Shown: positions 9,630-18,197 of the stretch, in pieces | How the letters are laid out: each line of letters starts with the position of its first letter | Numbering within the stretch: the stretch's first letter is position 1 | Source: Actinomycetales bacterium | Lineage (GTDB): Bacteria; Actinomycetota; Actinomycetes; Actinomycetales; Microbacteriaceae | Direction of reading: 5' to 3' | Assembly (NCBI GenBank): GCA_028868975.1 | Contig: JAGWTM010000006.1 | Coordinates: 1-40,402, forward strand | DNA length: 40,402 bases | Translations under genes and position numbers: made by a program | Notes under the pieces: model-generated | Told to the model about the DNA's origin: nothing | Databases searched by the model: none | The model's input: the letters and a program-made list of their open reading frames with translations, nothing else

Positions 9630-10499
9630 TTAGGGGAGCGTCAAAATTTCTGGTCCGTCGTCGGTGATGACGATGGTGTGCTCGAACTGTGCGGTGATGG
9701 ACTTGTCTTTGGTCGTTACGGTCCAGTCATCGGCCCAGATGTCCCACTCATGGGTCCCCAAAGTCAACATCGGCTCAATCGTGAAAACCATGCCAACCTT
9801 GATCTCATCGTTATACAGTGGCGCAGAGTCATAGTGCGGAACGATGAGTCCACTGTGAAAAGCTTCACCGATGCCGTGGCCGGTGAAATCCCGAACGACC
9901 CCGTAATTGAAGCGTTTGGCATAACTCTCAATTGCGCGACCGATGATGCTCAATTGGCGTCCTGGTAGGGCGGCATTGATGCCTCGCATCATGGCCTCGT
10001 GGGTTCGCTCGACGAGGTCACGAACTTCTTGACGCACGTCACCGACCAGGAAGGTTCGGTTGCTATCTCCGTGAAAGCCATCCAGGTATGCGGTTATGTC
10101 GATGTTGACGATGTCGCCGTCTTCCAGAACTGTGTCATCCGGGATTCCGTGACAGATAACCTCGTTGATTGACGAACAAATCGATTTGGGGTAGCCCCTA
10201 TAACCCAGAGTAGAGGGGTATGCACCTTGCGAAACTAAGAATTCGTGGGCGATTCGATCCAACTCGTCCGTGGTGACGCCCGGCTTTGCGTTTTCCCCAA
10301 CCAGCTCGATCGCCTGGGCCGCGATTCGGCCCGCGCGGCGAATTTTCTCGACCTGTTCCGGGGTTTTGACATCGCTTCCGAGAAATTTCGCGGGAGCTTT
10401 CTTGCCAACATATTCCGGACGAGCAATCGAAGCGGGAACCAACCGTGTTGGTGAGAGTTTTCCCGCTACGAGGTGTTTGGTTAGCGGGTCGCGAGGCAT
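9630..10499 (-). CDS. map: methionine aminopeptidase type I with N-terminal extension
   Basis: Removes the initiator methionine from new proteins. The 289-aa chain has the five metal ligands in their motifs: [10 protein letters not shown] and FHGDSNRTF (Asp, Asp), [11 protein letters not shown] (His), FTIEPM (Glu) and QFEHT (Glu). About 40 extra residues at the N-terminus match the longer actinobacterial form (M. tuberculosis MetAP1c type). The ATG lies exactly 6 nt after a TAGACT -10 box with no ribosome site, so the mRNA is predicted to be leaderless. The box is shared with the divergent SPOR gene. ppgK follows in the same operon. Confidence 0.95.
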   Translation of the reverse strand: MPRDPLTKHLVAGKLSPTRLVPASIARPEYVGKKAPAKFLGSDVKTPEQVEKIRRAGRIAAQAIELVGENAKPGVTTDELDRIAHEFLVSQGAYPSTLGYRGYPKSICSSINEVICHGIPDDTVLEDGDIVNIDITAYLDGFHGDSNRTFLVGDVRQEVRDLVERTHEAMMRGINAALPGRQLSIIGRAIESYAKRFNYGVVRDFTGHGIGEAFHSGLIVPHYDSAPLYNDEIKVGMVFTIEPMLTLGTHEWDIWADDWTVTTKDKSITAQFEHTIVITDDGPEILTLP

Positions 10500-10501
10500 G
10501 G

Positions 10502-10514
10502 GAATAGTCTATTC
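10502..10514. promoter_or_regulatory. palindromic bidirectional promoter between map and the SPOR gene
   Basis: GAATAGTCTATTC is a 13-nt palindrome around one central base. On the plus strand TAGTCT (10505-10510) stands 6 nt before GTG 10517; on the minus strand TAGACT (10511-10506) stands 6 nt before ATG 10499. Both transcripts would be leaderless, and the start codons are only 17 nt apart. I find no good -35 for either side. The two directions may compete for one polymerase. Confidence 0.65.
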
Positions 10515-10516
10515 GC

Positions 10517-10726
10517 GTGACCCAACGCAGCAGTTATTCCGAGCACGACGAGCAGCCAGAATTTTGGTTTAACACCAAGACTGGCGAAGTCGAGGTTGGA
10601 TTTCAGACGGCGGCCGCGTATCGGATCGGGCCATTCGCATCGCGCGAAGAGGCAGCCCGAGCCCTAGAAATTGTTGCTGAACGCGCCAGACAGCTGAGGC
10701 TCGAAGACGCTGCTGACGACGACTAG
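10517..10726 (+). CDS. small SPOR-like protein next to map
   Basis: A 69-aa protein with FWFNTKTGEVEVGFQ followed by GPFASREEAARALEIVAERAR, the short SPOR-like pattern seen in actinobacterial proteins next to map that are often mislabelled as methionine aminopeptidase. SPOR folds bind peptidoglycan in other proteins, but this one has no signal peptide or membrane segment, so a cytoplasmic role is more likely; function unknown. The GTG start has no ribosome site and is predicted to be the transcript's first codon. Convergent with panB. Confidence 0.85.
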   Translation: MTQRSSYSEHDEQPEFWFNTKTGEVEVGFQTAAAYRIGPFASREEAARALEIVAERARQLRLEDAADDD

Positions 10727-10777
10727 CTGTCGAGTCGGCAGGTCACGCTGCGACAACGGTTGCTCACCACAACTGAG

Positions 10778-11587
10778 TTAGAAGGATTGCGCTTCGTTGG
10801 GGAATTCACCGCTGGCGACTTCGGCACGGTATTCCTGAGCAGCAGCGAGCAGGGTTTCCCGCAGATTGGCGTACTGCTTTACGAACTTTCTTGGTTTGTG
10901 AGCGCTCAAGCCGGCGAAGTCGGTCCACACCAGAATCTGCCCATCGGTGGCATTTCCCGCACCAATTCCGATGGTTGGAATAGATAGCTCTGCTGAAACC
11001 CGAGCAGCCAACTCTGCTGGCACAAGTTCGAGGACGACCGCGAAGGCGCCCGCGGCCTCTACCGCCTTTGCATCCGCTAGTAGTTGCTCGGCACCTTCAC
11101 CGCGTCCTTGCACCTTGAACCCGCCCAAGCCGTTCACGCTCTGTGGGGTGAAGCCGATATGCCCCATGACGGGGATTCCTGCCTCAACGATTTTGGCGAT
11201 TTGACCCGAACTTCTGGTTCCACCCTCGAGCTTCACGGCTGCGCAACCGCTGAATTTCACCATGCGCAAGGCTGTCTCGAGTGCCTGATCAGGCCCAAGT
11301 TCGTACGACCCGAAGGGCATGTCGATCACTGTCAGCGCACGACTGGTCGAGCCTGATACGGCGCGCCCGATTGAAATCAGCTCGTCGACCGTAATCGGAA
11401 GCGTTGTGTCGTAGCCAAGAGCATTGTCGGCAGCCGAGTCACCAACCAGGAGCACTTCGATGCCGGCCTCATCAAAGATGCCTGCAGTGAGAGCGTCATA
11501 GCTGGTTAGACAGGAGAATTTCCGTCCGGCCGCCTTGAACTCGCTCAGATGCGAGATTCGGACCTTCTTGGGCTCAAATACGGTCAT
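10778..11587 (-). CDS. panB: 3-methyl-2-oxobutanoate hydroxymethyltransferase (ketopantoate hydroxymethyltransferase)
   Basis: First committed step of pantothenate synthesis: adds a hydroxymethyl group from methylenetetrahydrofolate to 2-oxoisovalerate. The 269-aa protein has the family motifs LTSYDALTAGIFDEAG, LLVGDSAADNALGYDTTLP, GHIGFTPQSVNGLGGF, AVVLELVP and IPTIGIGAG. Its ATG overlaps the ridA stop (ATGA), so the two are translationally coupled. It is the last gene of nadE-ridA-panB; panC/panD are not in the window. Confidence 0.96.
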   Translation of the reverse strand: MTVFEPKKVRISHLSEFKAAGRKFSCLTSYDALTAGIFDEAGIEVLLVGDSAADNALGYDTTLPITVDELISIGRAVSGSTSRALTVIDMPFGSYELGPDQALETALRMVKFSGCAAVKLEGGTRSSGQIAKIVEAGIPVMGHIGFTPQSVNGLGGFKVQGRGEGAEQLLADAKAVEAAGAFAVVLELVPAELAARVSAELSIPTIGIGAGNATDGQILVWTDFAGLSAHKPRKFVKQYANLRETLLAAAQEYRAEVASGEFPNEAQSF

Positions 11588-11979
11588 TCAGAGCGCTTCC
11601 ATGAGTCAACTTCAATCTCAACGAGCATCGCCGGATTGATGAACTGGATTCCCGCCAGCATCGTGGCGGCTGGGCGAATCTCACCGAAAATCTCTCCATG
11701 CGCCTTTCCTACGGCATCCATGTCTTCCGCGTTTGCGAGGTAGACGCGAGTGCGCACTACATCTGCGAGCGAGTGACCGGCCTGTGCCAGCGCTCCGGCG
11801 ATTACCTGCTCGAGAGCCACCTTGGTCTGGCCGTAGGCGTCCCCTTCAAACTGGAGTTTTCCGTCCACGGTGGCGGTACTGCCCGAGACGTGAACGTATT
11901 CGCCCGCCACGGTAGCTCGTGAGTAGCCAATGACGGCTTCCCAGGGGCCACCGGATGAAATTAGGCGATCTGCTGACAT
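11584..11979 (-). CDS. RidA-family (YjgF/YER057c/UK114) protein
   Basis: A 131-aa member of the RidA superfamily; RidA proper hydrolyses reactive enamine/imine intermediates such as 2-aminoacrylate. The arginine in VVRTRVYLA and the glutamate in VEIEVDSW occupy the positions of the E. coli catalytic pair (Arg105, Glu120), but many subfamilies keep them with different substrates, so I leave the symbol open. AGGA precedes the ATG. Coupled by a 4-nt overlap to panB and 30 nt after nadE. Protection of PLP-linked amino acid metabolism feeding PanB is possible but unproven. Confidence 0.88.
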   Translation of the reverse strand: MSADRLISSGGPWEAVIGYSRATVAGEYVHVSGSTATVDGKLQFEGDAYGQTKVALEQVIAGALAQAGHSLADVVRTRVYLANAEDMDAVGKAHGEIFGEIRPAATMLAGIQFINPAMLVEIEVDSWKRSE

Positions 11980-12009
11980 GTTTAGTCCTAGCTGTTTTGG
12001 TTTTGGTGT

Positions 12010-13656
12010 TTATCTGAATCGATTTGTGATTGGCATTCGTCGATCGCGTCCATAGGCCATCGGCGTAATTTTGGGACCAATCGCTCCCTGTCGACGCTTC
12101 CACTCCGCAATCGAGACGAGTCCGATTACTCGGTCTACCACGGCTGAATCAAAGCCCAGCGCGATGATTTCATCGCGACCGAGTCTACGTTCGATGTATG
12201 CGTCGAGAATGCTGTCAAGTTCATCGTAGGGCGGCAGGGTGTCCTGGTCCACTTGGTCAGGGCGAAGCTCGGCTGAAGGTGGTTTCACAATCGAGTTTGT
12301 AGGAATCGGCTCAACTTCACCATTCTGGGAAGCGAACGTATTTCGCCATTTGGCGAGCTCCCAAACCAGGGTTTTTTCGACATCCTTGATCGGAGCAAAA
12401 CCTCCGACAGAGTCACCGTAAATGGTGCTGTATCCGACGGCAAGCTCGGTTTTGTTGCCGGTGGTGAGAACCAGATGCCCCTCTTTGTTGCTGAGCGCCA
12501 TGAGGATCACACCACGCATGCGAGCCTGTAGATTTTCGGCCGAGAGGCCACTCAGTTCGAGCTTTGCCTCAAAGTCGGCCACGTAACTTTCGATGCTTTC
12601 GGTGCGCAAGTTGATGCCGAGACGAGCAGCGGTCTCATCGGCATCGGTGCGCGAATGCTCACTTGAGAACTTGCTCGGCATGCTCACGCCGAAAACTCTG
12701 TCGGAGCCGAGCGCATCCTTGGCAATCGCGGCGCAGACGGCGCTGTCTATGCCACCGCTAAGCCCTAGAATCACGGATTTGAAACCGTTTTTCTGCACAT
12801 AGTCACGAAGGCCGAGGGTCAGCGCATTCCAAATTTGCCAAAGGTCGTCGGCTTTGCTGACCGAGGCCTGCGCTGCCAGATTCGCACCACCATTCGAGTC
12901 AAAGTCAATCAGCACCAGGTCTTCGGCAAATTGGCGACCGCGTGCGATTACTGATCCAGCAGCATCGACCACAATGCTGTCGCCGTCGAACACCAGGTCA
13001 TCCTGTCCGCCGACGAGGTTGCAGTAGGCAACCGCACAACCGTGATTTTCGGCAATGGTTTTCACGAGACCTAGACGTCGATCATCTTTATCGACTTCGA
13101 AAGGTGACCCGTTGAGCACTAGTGCTATGTCCGTGCCGGCGTCCCCGAGCTGGGCAACCGGTCCACCCGATTGCCAAATGTCCTCGCAAATCACCGTCGA
13201 GAACTTGAAGCCAACATGCTCAAAGGTCAGCAGCTGGTCGCCAGCCACGAAATTGCGGTGCTCGTCGAAAACGCCGTAGTTCGGCAAATGGTGTTTTGCG
13301 TACGAACCAACGACTGTTCCGTGGCGGAGCACCGACGCGCAGTTGTGAGCGATGGCCCAGCCGTTTGACTGTCCGGCGAGTGCGGGATGACCCAGGACGA
13401 CCGCTATCTCGCCCAGGCCAGCTTTTTCCAGTCGTTCCGCGAAGGCATAGGTCGCATCCTGTGCCTTTCGGACAAAACTCTCTCGATGTGCAAGATCTTC
13501 AATCGGGTAGCCGGTAACGACCATCTCACCAAAAAGAACCAACTGAGCGCCCTGATTCGCTGCTCGAGAGACGAATTCGAAACAGGAATCCAAATTGCCA
13601 TTGAGGTCGCCAACAACGGGGTTGGTTTGGGCGAGAGCCACGCGAATTTGAGGCAT
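12010..13656 (-). CDS. nadE: glutamine-dependent NAD+ synthetase
   Basis: Converts deamido-NAD to NAD with ammonia from glutamine. From ATG 13656 the protein is 548 aa. The N-terminal nitrilase-type glutaminase has its triad in VLFGEMVVTGYP (Glu), KHHLPNYGVFDE (Lys) and VICEDIWQSGG (Cys); the C-terminal synthetase has the P-loop LGLSGGIDSAVCAA and TGNKTELAVGYSTIYGD. ATG 13656 begins the family-typical MPQIRVALAQTNPVVGDL; the in-frame ATG at 13728 would read into glnA2. A TAGGCT -10 box lies 7 nt upstream and no ribosome site is seen, suggesting a leaderless mRNA. First gene of nadE-ridA-panB. Confidence 0.95.
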   Translation of the reverse strand: MPQIRVALAQTNPVVGDLNGNLDSCFEFVSRAANQGAQLVLFGEMVVTGYPIEDLAHRESFVRKAQDATYAFAERLEKAGLGEIAVVLGHPALAGQSNGWAIAHNCASVLRHGTVVGSYAKHHLPNYGVFDEHRNFVAGDQLLTFEHVGFKFSTVICEDIWQSGGPVAQLGDAGTDIALVLNGSPFEVDKDDRRLGLVKTIAENHGCAVAYCNLVGGQDDLVFDGDSIVVDAAGSVIARGRQFAEDLVLIDFDSNGGANLAAQASVSKADDLWQIWNALTLGLRDYVQKNGFKSVILGLSGGIDSAVCAAIAKDALGSDRVFGVSMPSKFSSEHSRTDADETAARLGINLRTESIESYVADFEAKLELSGLSAENLQARMRGVILMALSNKEGHLVLTTGNKTELAVGYSTIYGDSVGGFAPIKDVEKTLVWELAKWRNTFASQNGEVEPIPTNSIVKPPSAELRPDQVDQDTLPPYDELDSILDAYIERRLGRDEIIALGFDSAVVDRVIGLVSIAEWKRRQGAIGPKITPMAYGRDRRMPITNRFR

Positions 13657-13662
13657 AGCCAT

Positions 13663-13669
13663 TAGCCTA
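13663..13669. promoter_or_regulatory. shared symmetric -10 element between nadE and glnA2
   Basis: TAGCCTA reads TAGCCT rightward and TAGGCT leftward. Leftward it sits 7 nt from the nadE ATG (leaderless). Rightward it predicts a start at 13675 and a 20-nt leader with GAGAGGA 7 nt before the glnA2 ATG. No clear -35 on either side. Confidence 0.5.
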
Positions 13670-13694
13670 GTAGCAGGCAAGAGAGGACCGCCCG

Positions 13695-15032
13695 ATGGAT
13701 AAGCAGACCGATTTCGTTCTTCGCACAATTGAGGAACGCGGAGTCAAATTTGTTCGCCTTTGGTTCACCGATGTGGCCGGCACTTTGAAGTCGGTTGCTA
13801 TCGCTCCCGCTGAGGTTGAGGGCGCATTCGCAGAGGGTCTGGGCTTTGATGGTTCGGCTATCGAGGGCCTTGCCCGCACCTACGAGGCCGACATGCTTGC
13901 CGTGCCAGATCCGAGCACTTTCCAAATTCTGCCGTGGCGCGGAGAGATCGATCCGACTGCCCGCATGTTTTGCGACATTCAGACCCCAGATGGACAACCG
14001 GCGGCCGCCGACCCTCGAAACGTGCTTCGCCGCGCGCTTGCCAAGGCATCGGACAAAGGCTTCTCGTTCTACATTCACCCTGAGATCGAGTTCTACCTGC
14101 TGAAGTCATCGCAGATTGGCCCCGAGGGGCCTATTCCGGTTGACAAGGCTGGCTACTTCGACAACGTGCCTGGCGGAACCGCACACGATTTCCGTCGCAA
14201 GGCGGTGACCATGCTGGAGCAACTCGGCATCTCGGTTGAATTCAGTCACCACGAGGGCGGGCCCGGTCAGAACGAGATCGACCTGCGTTACGCCGACGCC
14301 CTAACCATGGCTGACAACATCATGACCTTCCGAACCGTAATCAAGGAAGTCGCGATCGAGCAGGGTGTCTACGCAACGTTCATGCCCAAGCCGTTCACCG
14401 AACACCCTGGCTCGGGCATGCACACCCACATGAGCCTGTTCGAGGGCGACACAAACGCTTTCTTCGACCCGTCGAGCCAGTATCACCTCAGCAAAACCGC
14501 AAGGCACTTCATCGCTGGCCTGCTGCGACACGCATCCGAAATCACCGCGGTTACCAATCAGTACGTCAACTCGTACAAACGACTCTGGGGTGGCGGCGAG
14601 GCTCCATCCTTCGTCTGCTGGGGGCACAACAACCGTTCAGCGCTCATTCGCGTACCGCTGTACAAGCCGAACAAGGGTGGTAGCTCGCGCATCGAGTACC
14701 GAGCAATCGATTCGGCCGCGAACCCATACCTCGCTTACGCGCTGATTCTTTCGGCAGGCCTCAAGGGAATTGAAGAAGAGTATGAGCTGCCCGCCGAAAC
14801 CGAGGACAACGTTTGGGATCTCTCCGAATCCGAGCGCCGGGCGATGGGCATCCAGCCTTTGCCGACTTCGCTCGAACACGCGATCCGCAAACTCGAAGAG
14901 TCTGAGCTAGCCGCTGAAACTCTCGGTGAAGAGGTTTACAGCTACGTTCTGGCCAATAAGCGTCGTGAATGGGCTGAGTACCGCGCACAGGTCACCCCGT
15001 TTGAGCTGAAGCAAAACTTCGAAGTTCTATAG
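13695..15032 (+). CDS. glnA2: glutamine synthetase, type I (GlnA2-like)
   Basis: A 445-aa type I glutamine synthetase-fold enzyme. Metal and ATP-site motifs are present: HPEIEFYLL, GPGQNEIDLRYADAL, FMPKPFTEHPGSGMHTHMSLF, RIEYRAIDSAANPYLA. At the position of the adenylylated tyrosine the sequence is DNVWDLSE with Trp374, so GlnE cannot adenylylate it. It is the GlnA2 type paired with glnE in many actinobacteria; whether it makes glutamine or a gamma-glutamyl amide was not decided from sequence. The ribosome site is GAGAGGA. glnE starts 5 nt downstream. Confidence 0.94.
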   Translation: MDKQTDFVLRTIEERGVKFVRLWFTDVAGTLKSVAIAPAEVEGAFAEGLGFDGSAIEGLARTYEADMLAVPDPSTFQILPWRGEIDPTARMFCDIQTPDGQPAAADPRNVLRRALAKASDKGFSFYIHPEIEFYLLKSSQIGPEGPIPVDKAGYFDNVPGGTAHDFRRKAVTMLEQLGISVEFSHHEGGPGQNEIDLRYADALTMADNIMTFRTVIKEVAIEQGVYATFMPKPFTEHPGSGMHTHMSLFEGDTNAFFDPSSQYHLSKTARHFIAGLLRHASEITAVTNQYVNSYKRLWGGGEAPSFVCWGHNNRSALIRVPLYKPNKGGSSRIEYRAIDSAANPYLAYALILSAGLKGIEEEYELPAETEDNVWDLSESERRAMGIQPLPTSLEHAIRKLEESELAAETLGEEVYSYVLANKRREWAEYRAQVTPFELKQNFEVL

Positions 15033-15037
15033 CAGCG

Positions 15038-18000
15038 ATGGCTTACGCTGAACGCCCTGGTGGACTATCTGAGCTAGCCAGGTACGGCTTTGTTGACCTG
15101 TCTGGCACCATGCAGAAGATCGACCAGCTTGTGAAACTTGTAGGTGATCCCGGTCGAAGCGCCATTGCCTCGCTGTCGAAGTCGGCCGACCCAGATCAGG
15201 CACTCAACGCATTACTTGGCTTCGCGGAGACCTATCCAACGCAGATCAAAAGTCTTTTGAAAAAGGAAGACTCGGCGACTCGTCTGTGTCTTGTCCTCGG
15301 TGCTTCTGCTGCGCTCACCGACTTCTTGCGGCGGCGCCCCGAGGCGTTCGGCGAGTTCGAAAAGCCAATCTCATCGCTGGATGGGGCAGCTGAACTGAAT
15401 CGGCACCTACTCGGTGTTGTCGAACCGCTCCTCACGCCCGGATTCGAAAGCCAGAAGGTTTGGACGGCTCTGAGGGTTGAGTACCGTCGGCAGCTTTTGA
15501 GGATCGCGATCTTCGATGTTTCGGCTGCGGATCCTCTGGCCGTTCAGCCCACCGTTGCGGCCGCTTTGGCTGATCTCGCCGGAGCGGCCATCGAAGCGGG
15601 TTTGCGCATCGCCCGAGCCGAGCTGGCGCTTACCACAGAGTTCGGTATTTTTGACCCACGTGAAATCGACGATACTCGACTGACCGTAATCGCCATGGGC
15701 AAGTGTGGAGCGCGAGAACTCAACTACATTTCGGACGTCGACGTGATCTATGTCGGTCAGAGCTCAACCGAAGAGACCTCACATCAGCGCGCCGTCGAGA
15801 TCGCAACCAAGATTGCCACCCGAATGATGAGAGCCATGGATGGCACCGCTCCCGAACCGGGTCTTTGGCAGGTCGACCCGAACCTCCGGCCCGAAGGCAA
15901 GTCTGGGGCCCTGGTTCGAACCCTTGAAAGTCACGTCTCCTATTACGAACGATGGGCCGAAAGTTGGGAATTTCAGGCCTTGCTAAAGGCGCGTCCCTTG
16001 GCCGGTGACATGGATCTTGGACGCGCCTATGTCGAGGCTCTCGCGCCGAAGGTCTGGGCTTCTGCCTCGCGGGATAACTTCGTCGAATCGGCCCAGCGCA
16101 TGCGTGAGCGTGTAACCGAGCACATCCCCGCGGACGAGGTTGACCGTCAGATAAAACTTGGCCCAGGCGGTCTTCGCGACATCGAATTTACGGTTCAGCT
16201 GCTGCAGTTGGTCCATGGCAGAACCGACGATTCAGTCCGTCAACGCGACACACTAAGTGCGCTCGAGGCTCTGGCTAACGCGGGTTATGTTGGTCGCTCC
16301 GAGGCGGCACTGTTTTCGGCCCACTACAAGTTTTTGCGAGTGCTTGAACATCGCATACAGCTCTCCAATCTTCGGCGCACACACCTAATGCCGACCGCTG
16401 AGGTTGCCCGTCGTGCCATCGCAAGATCCGTCGACATCAAGTTGACCGCAGAGCAACTTATACAGCGCTGGGAGGGCGTGAAGCTCGAAGTTCGAAGCCT
16501 GCACCAAAAGCTCTTCTATCGCCCGCTGCTATCAGCGGTGGCGCGACTCGATGGACAGAGCCTTGAGCTAACTAGCCAGCAAGCATATGACCGCTTGAGC
16601 GCTATCGGTTTTGAAGACCCCAAGGGTGCCCTCGTACACATCCAGGCGCTAACCAGCGGTCTTTCAAGGCGTGCCGCCATTCAAAAGCAACTGCTTCCTG
16701 TGCTGCTGCAGTGGTTTGCCGAGGGCACGGACCCTGACGCGGCTCTGCTTGCCTTCAGAAGGCTCTCAGAGGACCTGGGGGAGTCGCACTGGTACCTCAG
16801 AATGCTGCGAGACTCTAGCGGTGCGGCCAGAGCGATGACACAGGTGCTAGCCAATAGTCGCCTTGCGACCGAACTCTTTGAAAAGATTCCCGAGGCCGCT
16901 GCTTGGTTCGAGCGCGACGAAGATCTGATCCCGATGAACAAGGATGAGCTCCGCACCGAAGTGCTCTCCCTGCTTTCCAGACACTCCGGAGTGGACGCTG
17001 CTGGGGCAGCGATTCGCCACATTCGCAGGCGAGAGACCTTAAGGGTCGCGATCGGCGCAGTCCTCGGAAGTTTGACCATCGATGAAGTCATGACCGGGAT
17101 CACCGACCTGAACGAGGCCTATCTTCTCGGTTTGCTCGAATGCGTGATGACTTTCGATGATGCCGATGTATGCGATGTGCCGGTTCGTGAGGTTCTTGAC
17201 CTGGGGATCGTTGCCATGGGCCGCTTCGGCGGGGCCGAACTCGGTTTCGGTTCAGATGCCGACGTGATGTTTGTCTATCAGCCAAATCAGCCGGAACTCG
17301 CCGAAAAGGCGCAGAAGGTCGCTGAGCGGGTGATTGCCGAGATCAAGCGGCTCGCCACCGATCCTCTTCTGGAATTTGACCTCGACCTTGATTTGCGTCC
17401 GGAGGGCAAGAAGGGAGCCGTCGCGCGTTCGCTCGATTCATATGCCGCCTACTATCAGCGCTGGTCTGACACCTGGGAGGCTCAGGCACTCATCAGGGCA
17501 CGCGTGATCGCCGGTGGGGCAGAGCTAACCAAGGCTTTCACCGCTCTCATTGATCAGTATCGTTATCCATCATTGTTGAGCGAAGCGGCAGTCTTGGAAA
17601 TCCGCAGAATCAAGGCCCGCGTTGAGAATGAGCGTTTACCGCAGGGCGCAGACCCTAAGCGCCACATGAAACTTGGACGAGGTTCGCTCAGCGATGTCGA
17701 GTGGCTGGTGCAGTTGTTGCAACTCAAGTTTGGCGCGGCGCATCCTTCAATTCGATCGCCTAGAACTCTTGATTCCCTGCGCGCCTGCGCGGCGGCTGGC
17801 TTGGTCGCAGAACACGACGCAAGAGTGCTGGAAGAGGCCTGGTTGCTGGCCACAAGAGCTCGTTCGGCCTCAGTGCTATGGGGCAATAAGCGCACTGACG
17901 TCTTGCCAACTGACCGAAAGCAATTGGAAGGCATGGCCAGAATTCTTGAGTACCCGCGTGGCGGAGCAGCCCAACTCGAAGAGGATTACCTCGCGTTCAC

Positions 18001-18043
18001 TAGACGTGCCAGAGCGGTCTTCGAGCGCGTTTTTTACGCGTAG
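15038..18043 (+). CDS. glnE: glutamine synthetase adenylyltransferase/deadenylase
   Basis: A 1001-aa bifunctional enzyme that attaches and removes AMP from glutamine synthetase according to nitrogen supply. It has two nucleotidyltransferase halves: the N-terminal one with MGKCGARELNYISDVDVIYV and GPGGLRDIEFTVQLLQL, the C-terminal one with MGRFGGAELGFGSDADVMFV and GRGSLSDVEWLVQLLQL. In each, the G-X11-D-X-D pattern gives the metal-binding aspartates. Length is normal. The ATG lies 5 nt after glnA2 with little ribosome site, implying coupling. The substrate is probably GlnA1, encoded convergently just downstream. Confidence 0.97.
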   Translation: MAYAERPGGLSELARYGFVDLSGTMQKIDQLVKLVGDPGRSAIASLSKSADPDQALNALLGFAETYPTQIKSLLKKEDSATRLCLVLGASAALTDFLRRRPEAFGEFEKPISSLDGAAELNRHLLGVVEPLLTPGFESQKVWTALRVEYRRQLLRIAIFDVSAADPLAVQPTVAAALADLAGAAIEAGLRIARAELALTTEFGIFDPREIDDTRLTVIAMGKCGARELNYISDVDVIYVGQSSTEETSHQRAVEIATKIATRMMRAMDGTAPEPGLWQVDPNLRPEGKSGALVRTLESHVSYYERWAESWEFQALLKARPLAGDMDLGRAYVEALAPKVWASASRDNFVESAQRMRERVTEHIPADEVDRQIKLGPGGLRDIEFTVQLLQLVHGRTDDSVRQRDTLSALEALANAGYVGRSEAALFSAHYKFLRVLEHRIQLSNLRRTHLMPTAEVARRAIARSVDIKLTAEQLIQRWEGVKLEVRSLHQKLFYRPLLSAVARLDGQSLELTSQQAYDRLSAIGFEDPKGALVHIQALTSGLSRRAAIQKQLLPVLLQWFAEGTDPDAALLAFRRLSEDLGESHWYLRMLRDSSGAARAMTQVLANSRLATELFEKIPEAAAWFERDEDLIPMNKDELRTEVLSLLSRHSGVDAAGAAIRHIRRRETLRVAIGAVLGSLTIDEVMTGITDLNEAYLLGLLECVMTFDDADVCDVPVREVLDLGIVAMGRFGGAELGFGSDADVMFVYQPNQPELAEKAQKVAERVIAEIKRLATDPLLEFDLDLDLRPEGKKGAVARSLDSYAAYYQRWSDTWEAQALIRARVIAGGAELTKAFTALIDQYRYPSLLSEAAVLEIRRIKARVENERLPQGADPKRHMKLGRGSLSDVEWLVQLLQLKFGAAHPSIRSPRTLDSLRACAAAGLVAEHDARVLEEAWLLATRARSASVLWGNKRTDVLPTDRKQLEGMARILEYPRGGAAQLEEDYLAFTRRARAVFERVFYA

Positions 18044-18133
18044 TTTTCCACGCTCAACGGCCAATTCGTTCAGTCCGAACCCGTGATAACTGGCGAACCC
18101 TAGGCGACGATTCAAGGTCTTAACCTCATTGCT

Positions 18134-18171
18134 CCAAAAGAAAGAGGGCCACACCTGACGGTGTGACCCTC
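18134..18171 (-). terminator. terminator between glnE and glnA1
   Basis: A 12-bp hairpin with one mismatch (18144-18155 with 18160-18171, loop TGAC). Read leftward it is followed by TTTCTTTT, an intrinsic terminator for glnA1. In the glnE direction no T-run follows, though the hairpin may still help. Confidence 0.8.
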
Positions 18172-18197
18172 GAATCCTGTTTCGAGAAGCTGACGGG

